A stretch of DNA of 64,000 nt, taken from Streptomyces cupreus (GTDB lineage: Bacteria > Actinomycetota > Actinomycetes > Streptomycetales > Streptomycetaceae). The stretch lies in contig NZ_JACMSF010000010.1 of NCBI RefSeq assembly GCF_014257025.1, positions 62,001 through 126,000 on the forward strand. The letters are read 5' to 3'. Shown here piece by piece: positions 35,493 through 43,773 of this stretch (the first letter of the stretch is position 1; each line of letters opens with the position of its first letter). A program made the translations under genes and the position numbers. The notes beneath the pieces were generated by a model that saw only the letters and a program-made list of their open reading frames with translations, did not search any database and had not been told where the DNA came from.

Positions 35493-36599
35493 ATGCCCAC
35501 CCCCACCCGTGCCGCCGTCGTCGAGTCCGGCGGCGCGCCCTTCACCCTCGCCGACGTCGTCCTGGACGATCCCGGACCGCACGAGGCGGTCGTCCGGATG
35601 GTCGCGGCCGGCCTGTGCCACACCGACCTCTCCGTGGCGAGCGGCGGACTGCCCTTCCCGCTGCCCGGAGTCCTCGGCCACGAGGGCGCCGGCATCGTCG
35701 AGGCCGTCGGCCCGGCCGTCACCGGTGTCGCGCCGGGCGACCATGTCGTGCTGTCCTTCACCTCGTGCGGCGACTGCCGGGACTGCCGTGCCGGTCACCC
35801 GGCGTACTGCGCGACCTGGCTGCCGCTGAACCTCATCGGCGGCCGCCGCGCCGACGGCACCGGCACCCTCAGCCGAAGCGGCAGCCCGCTCGGCGGCCAC
35901 TTCTTCGGCCAGTCCTCGTTCGCCGAGCGGGCGTTGGTCGACGAGCGCAGCCTCGTCAAGGTCGATCCCGACGTACCGCTGGAGTCGCTCGCCCCGCTCG
36001 GCTGCGGGGTGCTCACCGGTGTCGGCGCCGTGTGGAACGTACTGAACCCGACGACCGGCAGCACACTCGTCGTCCTCGGCGCCGGAGCCGTCGGCCTCTC
36101 GGCCGTGATGGCGGCCGCGCTCACCCCGGCCACCACCGTCATCGCCGTCGACCGGGTGGCCGAACGCCTGGAACTGGCAAGGGAGTTGGGCGCCACCCAC
36201 ACCGTCAACCCCGACGAGGAGAGCCTCCCCGAGGCCCTGCACGCCCGCACCGGCGGCCGGGGCGCCGACGGTGTCGTCGAGACGACCGGCAACGTCGCAG
36301 TGCTGCGCCAGGGCGCCGACGCGCTGGCCGCCCGCGGCACCCTGGTCGTCGTGGGCGCCCCGCCGTTCGGGACCGAAGTCGCCCTGGACGTCAACGGATT
36401 GCTGGGCGGCAAGCGCATCGTCGGCCTCACCCTCGGCGACGCCGAGACGCAGACCTTCGTACCCGCCCTGGTCCGTCTGGTGAAGGAGGGGCGACTGCCG
36501 CTGCACCGCCTGATCAGCACCTATCCGTTCACGGACATCGACCAGGCGGTACGGGACATGCGCGCGGGCAAGGCGATCAAGCCCGTGCTGGTGTTCTAA
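35493..36599 (+). CDS. Zinc-dependent alcohol dehydrogenase (MDR, aryl-alcohol type)
   Basis: Product of 368 residues, medium-chain dehydrogenase. Catalytic zinc ligands: Cys in AAGLCHTDLS and His-Glu in GVLGHEGAGIVEAVG, with a third Cys in LGCGVLTGVGAV. Structural zinc: four Cys in TSCGDCRDCRAGHPAYC. The Rossmann motif VVLGAGAVGLSAV gives NAD(P) binding. It resembles XylB-like benzyl-alcohol dehydrogenases. It sits downstream of the aldehyde dehydrogenase in a MarR-controlled operon. Substrate class is inferred. Confidence 0.9.
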   Translation: MPTPTRAAVVESGGAPFTLADVVLDDPGPHEAVVRMVAAGLCHTDLSVASGGLPFPLPGVLGHEGAGIVEAVGPAVTGVAPGDHVVLSFTSCGDCRDCRAGHPAYCATWLPLNLIGGRRADGTGTLSRSGSPLGGHFFGQSSFAERALVDERSLVKVDPDVPLESLAPLGCGVLTGVGAVWNVLNPTTGSTLVVLGAGAVGLSAVMAAALTPATTVIAVDRVAERLELARELGATHTVNPDEESLPEALHARTGGRGADGVVETTGNVAVLRQGADALAARGTLVVVGAPPFGTEVALDVNGLLGGKRIVGLTLGDAETQTFVPALVRLVKEGRLPLHRLISTYPFTDIDQAVRDMRAGKAIKPVLVF

Positions 36600-36619
36600 G
36601 GCACCGGCTCTGACCCGGG

Positions 36620-37576
36620 TCACTCGCCCAGCAGGACCAGCTTTCCGGTGGTCCGGCCGGTGTCGCCGAGGCGGTGTGCCTCGGCGGCGTCGGCCAGCGG
36701 GAAGGTCCCGGCGACGGTGGCGCGCAGGGCGCCCCGCTCGACGAGGTCCGCGATGGCCTTCATCCCGGAGTGGGAGGCGTCGACCAGCATCCGCAGCGCG
36801 CGCACGCCGAGCCGCTCGGCCTCGGTGTACAGCTCGGCCGAGCCGACCGGCAGGATCGACACCAGCAGCCCGCCCGGACGCAGCACACGCAGCGAGCGCA
36901 GGCTGTAGTCGTCGCCGATCGTGTCCAGGACGACATCGACGTCCCGCACGGCCTCGGCGAAGTCGGTCGACCGGTAGTCGATCAGCTCGTCCGCGCCCAG
37001 CTTCCGCAGGAAGTCGTGCTTGCCCGCGCTCGCGGTGCCGATGACGTGGGCGCCGCGCGCCTTGGCGATCTGCACGGCCACATGCCCGACCCCGCCGGCC
37101 GCCGCGTGGATCAGCACCCGCTGCCCCGGCCGGAGATCGGCCGTCTCGACCAGCGCCTGCCATGCCGTCAGGGAGACCAGCGGCAGCGCGCCCCCCTGGA
37201 CGTGGTCGATCACGGCGGGCTTCAGCGCGAAGGCGCGGGCCGGGCCGGTGACGTACTCGGCGTGCGAGCCATGGCCGAAGGGGTACGGCAGCATGCCGAA
37301 GACCTCGTCGCCGGGCTTGAACCGGGCGACGCCGATGCCGGCCTCCTCGACCACTCCGGAGACGTCCCAGCCGAGGACGAAGGGCGGCTGCCCCAGGAAG
37401 CCGCCGTGCTCGCGGTGCTTCCAGTCGGTCGGGTTGATCCCCGCCGCCCGTACGCGGACCAGGATCTCGTTCGGGCGCGGCGCGGGCCGCTCCAGCTCGG
37501 CTTCCTTCAGGACCTCGGGGCCGCCGAGGACGTCCTGGGTGATGGCGCGCATCGTGTTCACAGTGCTCATGGTCAA
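36620..37576 (-). CDS. NADP-dependent quinone oxidoreductase-like MDR enzyme
   Basis: Product of 318 residues; ATG 37570 or 37576 can start. It lacks zinc ligands and shows the zeta-crystallin/QOR pattern: VRAAGINPTDWKHREHG at the substrate side, then VLIHAAAGGVGHVAVQIAKARGAHVIGTAS for NADPH. Reduces quinones or conjugated enones. Transcribed divergently from a GlxA-type regulator with a palindrome in between, so it is probably a target of that regulator. Confidence 0.9.
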   Translation of the reverse strand: MTMSTVNTMRAITQDVLGGPEVLKEAELERPAPRPNEILVRVRAAGINPTDWKHREHGGFLGQPPFVLGWDVSGVVEEAGIGVARFKPGDEVFGMLPYPFGHGSHAEYVTGPARAFALKPAVIDHVQGGALPLVSLTAWQALVETADLRPGQRVLIHAAAGGVGHVAVQIAKARGAHVIGTASAGKHDFLRKLGADELIDYRSTDFAEAVRDVDVVLDTIGDDYSLRSLRVLRPGGLLVSILPVGSAELYTEAERLGVRALRMLVDASHSGMKAIADLVERGALRATVAGTFPLADAAEAHRLGDTGRTTGKLVLLGE

Positions 37577-37606
37577 CCAGCCTGCCGAGACCCGCTCGCT
37601 CGGGAA

Positions 37607-37622
37607 ATGGCAAGATGGCCAT
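37607..37622. promoter_or_regulatory. Inverted repeat between quinone oxidoreductase and GlxA-type genes
   Basis: ATGGC (37607-37611) and GCCAT (37618-37622) face each other in the 65-bp divergent gap; a GATAGGAT at 37627-37634 could be a -10 for the regulator. Candidate operator for the AraC-type protein. Confidence 0.4.
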
Positions 37623-37641
37623 CCTTCGATAGGATCGTGCC

Positions 37642-38592
37642 ATGGACAAGGAACGCGTGGTCGTGCTGGCGCTCGACGGGGTCTACCCCTTCGAGCTCGG
37701 CATCCCTGCCCGCATCTTCGGCGCGACGCTGGGCCGCTACGAGGTGCTGACCTGCTCCGTCGACGGCCGGCCGGTGCGCACCAACGCCGACTTCACCATC
37801 GGCGTCGAGCAGGGTCCCGACGTCCTGGCCACCGCCGACACCGTGGTGATCGCGGCCATCGACCCGTCCCGCATCCCCGACGACCTCTCCGACGAGGTCA
37901 CCGCCGCTCTCGAACTGATCCGCCCCACGGCACGCATCGTCTCCATCTGCACCGGAGCTTTCGTCCTCGCCGCGGCCGGGCTGCTCGACGGACGCAAGGC
38001 GACGACCCACTGGCACCTGGCCGATCTCTTCCGGCGCCGGTACCCGCACATCGACCTCGACCCGGACGTCCTCTTCGTCGACGACGGCCGGATCCTCACC
38101 TCGGCCGGCGCCGCCTCCGGCGTCGACGTCTGCCTGCACATCGTGCGCAAGGACCACGGCAGCGAGCTGGCCAACCTCGTCGCCCGCTCGTGCGTCGTCC
38201 CGCCGTTCCGCGACGGTGGCCAGGCCCAGTACATCCCGCAGCCCGTCCCGCAGCCGGGCGCCGCCAGTACGGCCGCCACCCGCGCCTGGGCCCTGGAACG
38301 CCTCGGCGAACCACTGACGCTGGCCGATCTCGCCGCCCACGCCCGGATGAGCGGTCGTACCTTCGCCCGCCGCTTCAACGACGAGGTCGGCCTCAGCCCC
38401 GGCCGCTGGCTCATCCAGCAGCGGGTCGCCCGGGCCCGCCACCTGCTGGAGGCCAGCGATCTGCCGGTGGACCACATCGCCGGCGAGGTCGGCTTCGCCA
38501 CCGGCGCCTCCCTGCGCCAGCATCTGCACGCGGCGATCGGGGTCTCACCGCAGGCCTACCGGCGCACGTTCCAGGAATCCCGCCGCGCCTGA
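37642..38592 (+). CDS. GlxA-type regulator: DJ-1/PfpI domain plus AraC helix-turn-helix
   Basis: Product of 316 residues. Residues about 5-170 are a DJ-1/PfpI amidase-like sensor domain with the nucleophile-elbow Cys in SICTGAFVLAAAG; residues about 215-312 are an AraC DNA-binding domain (ARMSGRTFARRFNDEVGLSPGRWLIQQRV, FATGASLRQHLHAAIGVSPQAYRRTF). The pattern is that of GlxA/FtrA regulators, which usually activate neighbouring metabolic genes. The divergent oxidoreductase is its most likely target. Effector unknown. Confidence 0.92.
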   Translation: MDKERVVVLALDGVYPFELGIPARIFGATLGRYEVLTCSVDGRPVRTNADFTIGVEQGPDVLATADTVVIAAIDPSRIPDDLSDEVTAALELIRPTARIVSICTGAFVLAAAGLLDGRKATTHWHLADLFRRRYPHIDLDPDVLFVDDGRILTSAGAASGVDVCLHIVRKDHGSELANLVARSCVVPPFRDGGQAQYIPQPVPQPGAASTAATRAWALERLGEPLTLADLAAHARMSGRTFARRFNDEVGLSPGRWLIQQRVARARHLLEASDLPVDHIAGEVGFATGASLRQHLHAAIGVSPQAYRRTFQESRRA

Positions 38593-38654
38593 ACGTTCCT
38601 GGTCGCTGCCGCGTCGGAGCAGCGAGGAACGGCACGGAGAAACAGGGGGTGGGA

Positions 38655-39509
38655 ATGCGCACCAAGCTGATGGCGGTGGCGTTCGTGGTGGCCGTGACCG
38701 CGGTGGGCTGCGGTGACGGCGGGGAGGGCGTGGTCGTCGAGGGCGCGGCGCCGGCCACGCCGTACAGCGGACCGCTGCATGTGCCCGCGCGAAACCTCGA
38801 CGAGGACAGCCCACGGGCGACGCGCATCGAGTCGGGTGCCGCGGGCCGCGCCCTGGAGTGCGACGGGGAGATCTACTCCGGCGGCGGCAGCGAACCGTGG
38901 AGCGAGGGGGACGGCGGCTCCACCGCGGCGGAAGGGCTTCAGGCGTACTTCGACATCGAGCAGCCGGACGTGCCGCGCACCGGCTACCGCGAGGAGCGCC
39001 GGGAAGGCGACCGGGTGCTGTACTCCCTCGACGTAGAGGGCCACACCAAGGTCGCGGTGATCGTCGCCAAGGACCGGAAGAACCGGCCCGGTTGGGGCGC
39101 GGAGACCAGCGCCTCCTGTGACCCGGCCGAACTCCCGGAGAGCTTCACCGACGCGCAGTGGTACGAAATCTGGACCGGCCGGGACGGCCGACGGGTGCCG
39201 ATCACCACGGTGAACAGCAGCGTCGGGCCGGAGCACTGCGACTGGCAGGAGGCCCGCTTCCTGTCGACGGGCCGGGGCGAGGACGGCAGGCTCTACGCCC
39301 GCGACCCCGCGAAGGTGCTGCCCCCGGGCTCGCTCACCTCCTCGTACGACGGCGACGTCCGCCTGCCCGCCGACGCCCGCGACACCGGATACCGGTACAA
39401 GGACCGGGAGTTGTGGCTGACGGACCACGACCCGACGACGGCGTACATCCGCACTCCTGACGGCGTGGAGGCCTGGCCCGAGGTGAAGGACGGCTTCGGC
39501 TGCAAGTAG
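38655..39509 (+). CDS. Lipoprotein of unknown function
   Basis: Product of 284 residues from ATG 38655 (purine-rich GGGGGTGGGA upstream). The N-terminus is a lipoprotein signal (KLMAVAFVVAVTAVGCGDG) with the lipidated Cys at about residue 19. The exported part is acidic and includes ALECDGEIYSGGGSEPWSEGDGG, and two Cys pairs that could form disulfides. Similar secreted proteins are widespread in Streptomyces, with no assigned role. It stands alone between the GlxA-type gene and a convergent TetR gene. Confidence 0.75.
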   Translation: MRTKLMAVAFVVAVTAVGCGDGGEGVVVEGAAPATPYSGPLHVPARNLDEDSPRATRIESGAAGRALECDGEIYSGGGSEPWSEGDGGSTAAEGLQAYFDIEQPDVPRTGYREERREGDRVLYSLDVEGHTKVAVIVAKDRKNRPGWGAETSASCDPAELPESFTDAQWYEIWTGRDGRRVPITTVNSSVGPEHCDWQEARFLSTGRGEDGRLYARDPAKVLPPGSLTSSYDGDVRLPADARDTGYRYKDRELWLTDHDPTTAYIRTPDGVEAWPEVKDGFGCK

Positions 39510-39512
39510 CCG

Positions 39513-40076
39513 TCAGCGGCTGGCGTGCAGCGCGACCAGCAACTGCCAGACCTGATGGGCCACTTCCTCGGACGTGGCCTCGATCAGGCCGTGCAGCCAG
39601 TCGCCCAGCACCCCGGCGAACGTGGCGGCGACGGCGGACGCGACGAGGGGGGCGTCCGCCCTCCCCGCCAGTTCCCGCTCCCGCAGGCTGTACGCCCTGA
39701 GGTCCCGGTGCAGGACCTGGCCGAGCGGTCCTTGGCCGCCCGGGCTCAGCAACTCCCGGTACAGGGCGGAGTGCGGGGTGAGCGAGGCGAAGAACTCCAC
39801 CAGCGCGGGCGGCGCGTGCACCGGGTCGGGACGGCCCCGCCAGGCGTGCAGCGCCTCCACGGCCTCGCGCACCACATCCGCGCAGGCATCGACGGCCAGC
39901 GCCTCCAGGCCGTCGTAGTGCAGATAGAACGTGGCCCGGCCGACCTCGGCCCGGCGTACCACCGCGGCCACCGAGACCCGGGCCAGCGGCCGCTCGGCGC
40001 ACTCGTCGAGCAGGGCCCGGCGCAGTCGCTCCCGGGTGCGGGCGGTCCGTGGGTCCTCGGGCGGGGGCGTGCTCAT
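39513..40076 (-). CDS. TetR family regulator, operon with DUF1304 gene
   Basis: Product of 187 residues. TetR helix-turn-helix at about 13-58 (RERLRRALLDECAERPLARVSVAAVVRRAEVGRATFYLHYDGLEAL). Its ATG overlaps the stop of the DUF1304 gene by four bases, so they are one transcription unit. Paired palindromes upstream of DUF1304 fit autorepression of the operon. Inducer unknown. Confidence 0.88.
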   Translation of the reverse strand: MSTPPPEDPRTARTRERLRRALLDECAERPLARVSVAAVVRRAEVGRATFYLHYDGLEALAVDACADVVREAVEALHAWRGRPDPVHAPPALVEFFASLTPHSALYRELLSPGGQGPLGQVLHRDLRAYSLRERELAGRADAPLVASAVAATFAGVLGDWLHGLIEATSEEVAHQVWQLLVALHASR

Positions 40077-40435
40077 CCGGCGACCAGGACGGCGGCCAGG
40101 GCGAGGGCGCCGGGGAGCGCCTGCGCGATCAGGATGCGGGGGTTCGCGGTGGCCGCGCCGTACACGCCCGCGATCACGACACAGACCAGGAAGAAGACCT
40201 GGACGCGATGGCCCGTGGGGTCGGCCGCGATCAGCCCCCAGATCAGACCGGCCGCCAGAAAGCCGTTGTACAGGCCCTGGTTGGCGGCCATCGGCGCGGT
40301 CGCCCGGGCCATCTCCGGATCAAAACCGTGCAGCCCCCGGCCGGGCTTCTTCTGCCACAGGAACATCTCCATCACCAGGATGTAGACATGCAGCGCGGCC
40401 ACCAGGCCCACCAGCACGTTCGCGACCGTTTCCAT
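40073..40435 (-). CDS. DUF1304 family membrane protein
   Basis: Product of 120 residues from ATG 40435, 6 bases after GGAG. Four hydrophobic segments and the family's N-terminal VLVGLVAALHVYILVMEMFLW plus NQGLYNGFLAAGL identify DUF1304. Small inner-membrane protein of unknown function, often found with a TetR repressor, hinting at a role in export or membrane stress. First gene of the operon with the TetR gene. Confidence 0.9.
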   Translation of the reverse strand: METVANVLVGLVAALHVYILVMEMFLWQKKPGRGLHGFDPEMARATAPMAANQGLYNGFLAAGLIWGLIAADPTGHRVQVFFLVCVVIAGVYGAATANPRILIAQALPGALALAAVLVAG

Positions 40436-40455
40436 GGATGCTCCACTCTCATTCC

Positions 40456-40490
40456 TGGACAGGTGTCCACTATACATGGACAGCTGTCCA
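40456..40490. promoter_or_regulatory. Two TetR operators with 21-bp spacing
   Basis: TGGACAGGTGTCCA (40456-40469, one mismatch pair at the centre) and the perfect TGGACAGCTGTCCA (40477-40490) are repeated exactly 21 bases apart, two helical turns. They lie 20-55 bases upstream of the DUF1304 start with TATACAT between them as a possible promoter element. Strong candidate for autoregulation by the TetR protein of the operon. Confidence 0.75.
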
Positions 40491-40702
40491 GGTTCGATTC
40501 GCACCGATTCCTGGCGGAGAGTGACGGAACCCTCACCTACATGAGTCGGGCGAGTTTGATCCTTTGGTCCTCGAACCCGATAAGCTCCCTCACGGCGCTG
40601 CGAGTTGACCCGATCGCGATCGGTTCTCTCGCGGTGCGTACTCATGAGTGCGGTCCCTTGCGCACCCCCCTTGTCTTGATCGCGTTGGTTCGAAGGATGC
40701 AG

Positions 40703-42406
40703 ATGGAACTCGCCACTCCGCCCCCGGCGGCGCGGGCCCCTGTCGCCTGGTACAGCTGGTGGTTGATGCCGCTGGCCTTAGGTGGCGGGACGGTAGCCGC
40801 GACATTCATGAGCTCCGAGCGAATTACCGCCGCCGTCGCCGGTGCCGCGGCGACCGCCGCGAGCAGCGTGTGCGTACGACTCCTGATCCGCACCCGCACC
40901 CAACTGCGCCGCGCCGAGAGCGAGTTCCGCGCCTCGCAGGCCGAGCACTCGCAGCAGTGGCAGCAGCATGTGGCGGGCCTGGAGCGGAAGTACGCGGCCG
41001 AGCGCGTGGCCCAGGAGGGCGAGCGCGCCGCCGTGGAGAGCCGGCTCGCCGAGCAGGCCGGCGCCTACGAGGCGCAACTGGCCGAGCAGGCCAGGGCGTT
41101 CGAGGAGCGGCTGGCCGGACAGTCCGAGTCCTACGAGGCCCAGCTCGCCGACCAGGCCGAGGTCTTCAAGGAACAGCTGACCCACCAGCACGACGCGGTC
41201 GCCCGCCTCGCCCATGAACAGCTGCCCGAGGCACTGGAGCGGCTGCGCGCCGGAGAGGCGGTCGACGACCTGCTGCCGGCCACCAACCAGTGCGCCAAGG
41301 TCAGTTCCGAGCTCCAGGGCGAACTGCGCAAGATCCTGCGGACCTCCCTGATCGGCGTCGAGGCGGAGTTCAACCGCTCGACCTCCGCCGAACAGGCCGT
41401 GATCAGCATCGGCAACCGCATCCACGTCCTGACCAGCAAACTCCGTGGCCGTCTGCACGAGATGCAGGGCGAGCACGGGCGGCTGCCGTCCGTGGCGCGC
41501 GGGCTGATGGAGCTGGACCAGGCGATCGGCCCCGCCGACTGTCTCGCCGCCAGCGTCGGCGTGCTCGGCGGCTCGGACCGGCCAGGCCGGCAGTGGCAGG
41601 AGCCGCAGCGGCTGCTCAGCGTGGTCCGCGGCGGCATCGGCCGGATCAAGGACTTCCACCGGGTCGAGGTACGTCATCTGCCCGAACTCGGCGTCGACGG
41701 CGGCCTGGTGGACCACCTCACGCTGATCTTCGCCCACGTCCTGGACAACGCGGCCCGCTACTCGCCGCCCACCGAGCCGGTGGTCGTCTCCGGCAAGGAG
41801 GTGCCGAACGGCGTCGGCATCGAGATCCAGGACTCCGGCAAGGGCCTGAGCGAGGAGAAGAAGCGCGAGGCCGAGCACGCCCTGGCCGGCACCGCGCCCG
41901 GCGCCGGACTCGGCGGCATCTCGGAGGACGCCAGCATCGGCCTTCGGGTCGTCGGCACGCTGGCCCGCCGCTACGGCATCCGGGTCACCTACGCCGACTC
42001 GGCGTGGCTCGGCACCTCGGTGGTGATCGTGGTCCCGCACAAGTACTTCAGCCCGCTGCCCGCGTCCGCCGCGACCACCGCGTCGGCCGCCCCGGCGGCC
42101 CGGCTCGCGGCGACCGCCACCGCCACCGAGCCGGTCGAGGCGGAAGCGGGCGACGACGTGGAGACCACGCCCGGAGGTCTGCCCCGGCGCCGCAGCAAGC
42201 GCGGCGAGGCGGCACGCCCCGAGCCGGCCGAACGCGCCGAGCGCAGCGAGGGGACCGCGGTCGCGGCTGTCCCGCCGGACGCGTCCTTCGCCGGCCTGGC
42301 GGCCTTCGCCACGGCCGGCCGGGACCCCGGCGAAGACGGCCCCGGGGCCTTTGCCGGGCGCGAGTCCACCGAGCACCACATCGAAGAGAGCGACAAGTCC
42401 GTATGA
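40703..42406 (+). CDS. cvnA: Conservon sensor-kinase-like protein CvnA
   Basis: Product of 567 residues from ATG 40703, with GAAGG 6 bases upstream (ATG 40697 is too close to it). Two N-terminal hydrophobic segments (SWWLMPLALGGGTVAATF and ITAAVAGAAATAASSVCV) are followed by a long coiled coil with repeated EAQLAEQARAFEE-type heptads. The GHKL ATPase domain at about residues 310-440 has FAHVLDNAARYS, IEIQDSGKGL and GLRVVGTLARRYGI. The C-terminal about 110 residues are low-complexity and charged. It heads the five-gene cvn operon; in conservons CvnA is the membrane input to the CvnD GTPase. Confidence 0.92.
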   Translation: MELATPPPAARAPVAWYSWWLMPLALGGGTVAATFMSSERITAAVAGAAATAASSVCVRLLIRTRTQLRRAESEFRASQAEHSQQWQQHVAGLERKYAAERVAQEGERAAVESRLAEQAGAYEAQLAEQARAFEERLAGQSESYEAQLADQAEVFKEQLTHQHDAVARLAHEQLPEALERLRAGEAVDDLLPATNQCAKVSSELQGELRKILRTSLIGVEAEFNRSTSAEQAVISIGNRIHVLTSKLRGRLHEMQGEHGRLPSVARGLMELDQAIGPADCLAASVGVLGGSDRPGRQWQEPQRLLSVVRGGIGRIKDFHRVEVRHLPELGVDGGLVDHLTLIFAHVLDNAARYSPPTEPVVVSGKEVPNGVGIEIQDSGKGLSEEKKREAEHALAGTAPGAGLGGISEDASIGLRVVGTLARRYGIRVTYADSAWLGTSVVIVVPHKYFSPLPASAATTASAAPAARLAATATATEPVEAEAGDDVETTPGGLPRRRSKRGEAARPEPAERAERSEGTAVAAVPPDASFAGLAAFATAGRDPGEDGPGAFAGRESTEHHIEESDKSV

Positions 42407-42816
42407 CGCAGCAGGGAACCGACGTGAGCTGGGCGCTCCGCGATCTGGTGGAGTCCATCCCGGAGATCCGCTTCGCCCTGGTGGCCTCCAGCGACGGCAA
42501 GGCCATCACTTCCTACGGCGCCGAAGACCCCGACGACGTGGACCGCTTCGCTGCCGTGGTGGCCGGTCTGCAGGCGCTGGCCCAGCCGGTCGCCGAGCAG
42601 TTCCCCAAGTACGCGGGGCAGCTCAGGCTGGCGATGATCGAGGTCGACGGCGGCCACCTGTTCGTCGTACGGGCCGGGGTGGAGACCTATCTCGGCGTCC
42701 TCGCCCGGGAGGGCCTGGACCAGGGGCTGCTCGGACATCAGATGAGGGACCTGGCGCGCAGGATGGGCGAGCTGCTAGGCACCACTCCGCGCCTGGAGGA
42801 GGAGCACTCTGGATGA
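42403..42816 (+). CDS. cvnB: Conservon roadblock/LC7 protein CvnB
   Basis: Product of 137 residues forming a roadblock/LC7 domain (SWALRDLVESIPEIRFALVASSDGKAITSYG, DGGHLFVVRAGVETYLGVLA). Roadblock proteins act as regulators of small GTPases, here presumably CvnD. Its start overlaps the cvnA stop and its stop overlaps cvnC (ATGA in both cases), so the genes are translationally coupled. Confidence 0.93.
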   Translation: MTQQGTDVSWALRDLVESIPEIRFALVASSDGKAITSYGAEDPDDVDRFAAVVAGLQALAQPVAEQFPKYAGQLRLAMIEVDGGHLFVVRAGVETYLGVLAREGLDQGLLGHQMRDLARRMGELLGTTPRLEEEHSG

Positions 42817-43184
42817 GTGCTCCCCGCCGGCCCACGGACCCGTCCGGTCTTGAGCGCTACTACGTCCTCACCAAGGGGCGCAGCGGACCGGGCGGTTCGG
42901 CGTCGAGCCTTGACGTGGCGACCCTCATCGTCTCCCGCGCGGCCTCGGTACCGGGCATGCAGCACGAGCACGAGGAGATCCTCCGGCGCTGCCGCGATCC
43001 GCTGTCGGTGGCCGAACTCGGCGCCCACCTCGGATTGCCCTTCAACATTCTCGCGGTGCTGTTGGCGGATCTGCTGGAGGCAGGTCGCGTAGAAGCCCGT
43101 GACCCCATCCCGGCGCACGGCGCCGGCCGCGGGCCCGACCTCGCGCTCCTTGAGGAGGTACTCAGTGGACTTGAAAGGCTTTGA
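42813..43184 (+). CDS. cvnC: Conservon DUF742 protein CvnC
   Basis: Product of 123 residues of the DUF742 family. It has a winged-helix-like central part (PLSVAELGAHLGLPFNILAVLLADLLEAGRVEAR) after an N-terminal LERYYVLTKGR motif. Its role in conservons is not firmly known; it is believed to join CvnA, B and D in a membrane-associated complex resembling eukaryotic G-protein systems. The 3' end overlaps cvnD by 20 bases. Confidence 0.92.
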   Translation: MSAPRRPTDPSGLERYYVLTKGRSGPGGSASSLDVATLIVSRAASVPGMQHEHEEILRRCRDPLSVAELGAHLGLPFNILAVLLADLLEAGRVEARDPIPAHGAGRGPDLALLEEVLSGLERL

Positions 43185-43773
43185 CCACCCCGGGGGACAG
43201 GCGGCCGACGGTGGCACCCGCTCGGTGAAGGTGATGATCGCCGGCGGTTTCGGCACCGGGAAGACCACCATGGTCCGCTCGGTGAGCGACATCAAGCCGC
43301 TCACCACCGAGGAGACCCTCACCCAGGCGAGCGCCGACGTCGACCATCTGATCGGCGTCGCCGACAAGACGGAGACCACCGTCAGCCTGGACTTCGGCAA
43401 GATCAGCATCAACGACAGCCTGATGCTGTACCTGTTCGGCACCCCGGGCCAGGAACGCTTCTGGTTCCTGTGGAACGGCCTGTTCAAGGGCGCGCTCGGC
43501 GCGGTGGTTCTGGTCGACACCCGCCGACTCGCCTCCAGCTTCCGGGCGATCGAGGAGATGGAGCGCCTGGAGGTCCCCTTCGTCATCGCCCTGAACGTCT
43601 TCCCCGACTCCAAGGAACACCCCATCGAGGAGATACGGGACGCCCTCGACATCCCCGAGCACATCCCGGTCGTGGTCTGCGACGCCCGCGACCGGGCTTC
43701 CAGCCGGGACGTACTCGTCACCCTGATACGACACTTGAAGGACCGCTCTGCCGTCGCTCTGGAGTCCCGATGA
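43165..43773 (+). CDS. cvnD: Conservon small GTPase CvnD
   Basis: Product of 202 residues from GTG 43165, preceded by GAGGAGG inside cvnC. The GTPase fold has the P-loop GGFGTGKTT at about residues 26-34, the switch II motif FGTPGQERFWFLW, and a degenerate base-recognition ALNVF in place of NKxD. This is the pattern of the MglA/CvnD family. It is the likely signal-output switch of the conservon. Coupled to the following P450 by an ATGA overlap. Confidence 0.93.
   Translation: MDLKGFDHPGGQAADGGTRSVKVMIAGGFGTGKTTMVRSVSDIKPLTTEETLTQASADVDHLIGVADKTETTVSLDFGKISINDSLMLYLFGTPGQERFWFLWNGLFKGALGAVVLVDTRRLASSFRAIEEMERLEVPFVIALNVFPDSKEHPIEEIRDALDIPEHIPVVVCDARDRASSRDVLVTLIRHLKDRSAVALESR

Noticed and set aside
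33857..35761. 634-codon minus-strand frame opposite the aldehyde dehydrogenase
   Set aside because: Shadow of a gene with full ALDH catalytic motifs; no motif of its own.
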